DNA of 64,000 nt from Peribacillus glennii. Lineage in GTDB: Bacteria; Bacillota; Bacilli; Bacillales; DSM-1321. Below are positions 63,128-64,000 of the stretch, piece after piece. The translations under genes were made by a program, and so were the position numbers. The DNA is taken from the NCBI RefSeq assembly GCF_003429105.1, contig NZ_QVTD01000003.1:1178001-1242000 (forward strand), read 5' to 3'. The stretch's first letter is position 1. Each line of letters begins with the position of its first letter. The notes beneath the pieces were generated by a model that was given only the letters and a program-made list of their open reading frames with translations, ran no database searches and had not been told where the DNA came from.

Positions 63128-64000
63128 CTAATATCGTTTCTGAAATTTATTCCGGATAAATACAGCAATCGAATTCATGATGATCAACAGTACCAGGAGC
63201 ACGATGATGCCTGCTGCCGCAACATGCTGGAACTCTTCCTGAGGCCTTGAAGTCCAGTTGTAAATCTGCATCGGCAGGACCGTAAATGTATCGAATACTG
63301 TTCTTGGCAAGAAAGCGATAAACATAGGGATACCAAGAACAACAAGCGGAGCTGTTTCCCCAATGGCCCTTGAGAGCGCAAGAATTCCGCCTGTGAGGAT
63401 TCCCGGAATCGCTGCTGGCAGGACAACCTTTATGATCGTCTGCCACTTTGTGGCGCCCAAGCCATATGAAGCTTCCCGCATTTCCTTTGGCACGGAGCGG
63501 ATCGCTTCCTGGGAAGCAACGATGATGACCGGCAAAATAAGCAAGCTCATCGTCAGCGCTGCTGCCAATACTGAACGGTCAAGTGCCAAAGCACGGACGA
63601 ATATCGTTAGTCCAAGCAATCCAAATACGATCGAAGGCACACCTGCCAGGTTTGAAATGTTCACCTGGATAAATATCGTAAAACGATTTTTCCGCGCATA
63701 TTCTTCAAGGTAAATCGCCGTTCCAACCCCTAGGAACAACGAGATTGGAGCAACTGTTGCCATCAGCCAGATGGTTCCGATAAACGCCGCTTTTACACCA
63801 GCCTCTTCAGGCTTTCTTGATGCAAAGTTCTGGAAAAAACTTAAATCGAGGTTGCCAAATCCTTGAGTGAATATCCGGTAGAGCAATACTCCCAGCACCA
63901 GCAGGCCAAATATTGTGGCCAGGAAAAACACACCTTTTAGAATGGAGTTGATTGCTAACCGGGTAGGCATTCTTTTTGCAACGATTTCTTCATTGATCAG
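63128..64000 (-). CDS. pstA: Phosphate ABC transporter permease PstA (start cut by window edge)
   Basis: At least 280 residues, open to the window edge (codons for LINEEIVAKR precede the first internal ATG), so the true start is probably just outside. About six membrane helices. The permease EAA-type loop ALDRSVLAAALTMSLLILPVI, EAIRSVPKEMREASYGLGATKW (about 157-178) and RAIGETAPLVVLGIP (about 205-219) are typical of PstA. It is upstream of pstB, separated by the structured spacer. Confidence 0.93.
   Translation of the reverse strand: MINEEIVAKRMPTRLAINSILKGVFFLATIFGLLVLGVLLYRIFTQGFGNLDLSFFQNFASRKPEEAGVKAAFIGTIWLMATVAPISLFLGVGTAIYLEEYARKNRFTIFIQVNISNLAGVPSIVFGLLGLTIFVRALALDRSVLAAALTMSLLILPVIIVASQEAIRSVPKEMREASYGLGATKWQTIIKVVLPAAIPGILTGGILALSRAIGETAPLVVLGIPMFIAFLPRTVFDTFTVLPMQIYNWTSRPQEEFQHVAAAGIIVLLVLLIIMNSIAVFIRNKFQKRY

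Noticed and set aside
1-64000. CRISPR array, prophage, tRNA or rRNA genes
   Set aside because: No regularly spaced direct repeats, phage gene clusters or cloverleaf/rRNA signatures were seen.

Overview
The window looks like a chromosomal segment of an endospore-forming Bacillaceae species (low to mid GC, strong AGGAGG-type ribosome sites, many TTG/GTG starts). The evidence is a complete spoIIIA operon, a spore photoproduct lyase, a comG competence operon, and gene order that largely follows the Bacillus subtilis recN-to-pst interval read backwards. Most genes lie on the minus strand. I cannot name the species; Mesobacillus, Neobacillus or Cytobacillus-like bacilli would fit.

Layout. 1-8.6 kb: recN (cut by the window edge), argR, the TlyA-like methylase yqxC, dxs, ispA, xseB, xseA, folD, nusB (DNA repair, arginine control, isoprenoid precursors, folate, antitermination). 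9.1-11.5 kb: yqhY-accC-accB (fatty acid initiation). 11.5-12.5 kb: about 1 kb without an intact gene, holding a decayed chemoreceptor fragment and a dispersed repeat. 12.5-17.8 kb: spoIIIAA-AH, the mother-cell side of the feeding-tube channel, with a clear SigE-type promoter. 17.9-20.7 kb: efp, an Xaa-Pro peptidase, aroQ, yqhR. 20.8-24.7 kb: yqhQ, yqhP, a patatin-like protein, splB and a small unknown protein. 24.7-30.4 kb: an MFS exporter, an IS150-group element and B12-dependent nrdJ with a two-box NrdR promoter; this variable block lies where B. subtilis has mntR. 30.6-36.3 kb: lipM, yqhL and the gcvT-gcvPA-gcvPB operon behind a tandem glycine riboswitch, which joins lipoate and glycine-cleavage functions. 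36.6-43.9 kb: yqhH-yqhG, yqzE, aroK, comGA-GG; the sinIR/tapA-sipW-tasA genes found at this point in B. subtilis are absent. 44-59 kb: a SufR-like regulator and the yqg block (DUF2626, MidA-like methylase, metallo-beta-lactamase protein, YqgV, lipoprotein YqgU, peptidase YqgT, LTA-synthase-family YqgS, glucokinase, YqgQ, rhomboid GluP, DUF92 protein, 5-formyl-THF cyclo-ligase, L33). 59-64 kb: three poorly known genes and the phosphate genes phoU, pstB, pstA (the last cut by the edge).

The most unusual points are these. An IS150-group element is inserted exactly in the loop of the nrdJ terminator and carries a frameshifted transposase. A roughly 160-180 bp repeat occurs in four diverged intergenic copies, three of them ending in terminator-like hairpins. 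spoIIIAD has a good ribosome site but no ATG, GTG or TTG start. A possible small RNA lies between rpmG and yqgN and belongs to the same repeat family. There is a roughly 300-nt structured spacer between pstA and pstB. I found no convincing CRISPR array, prophage, tRNA or rRNA.
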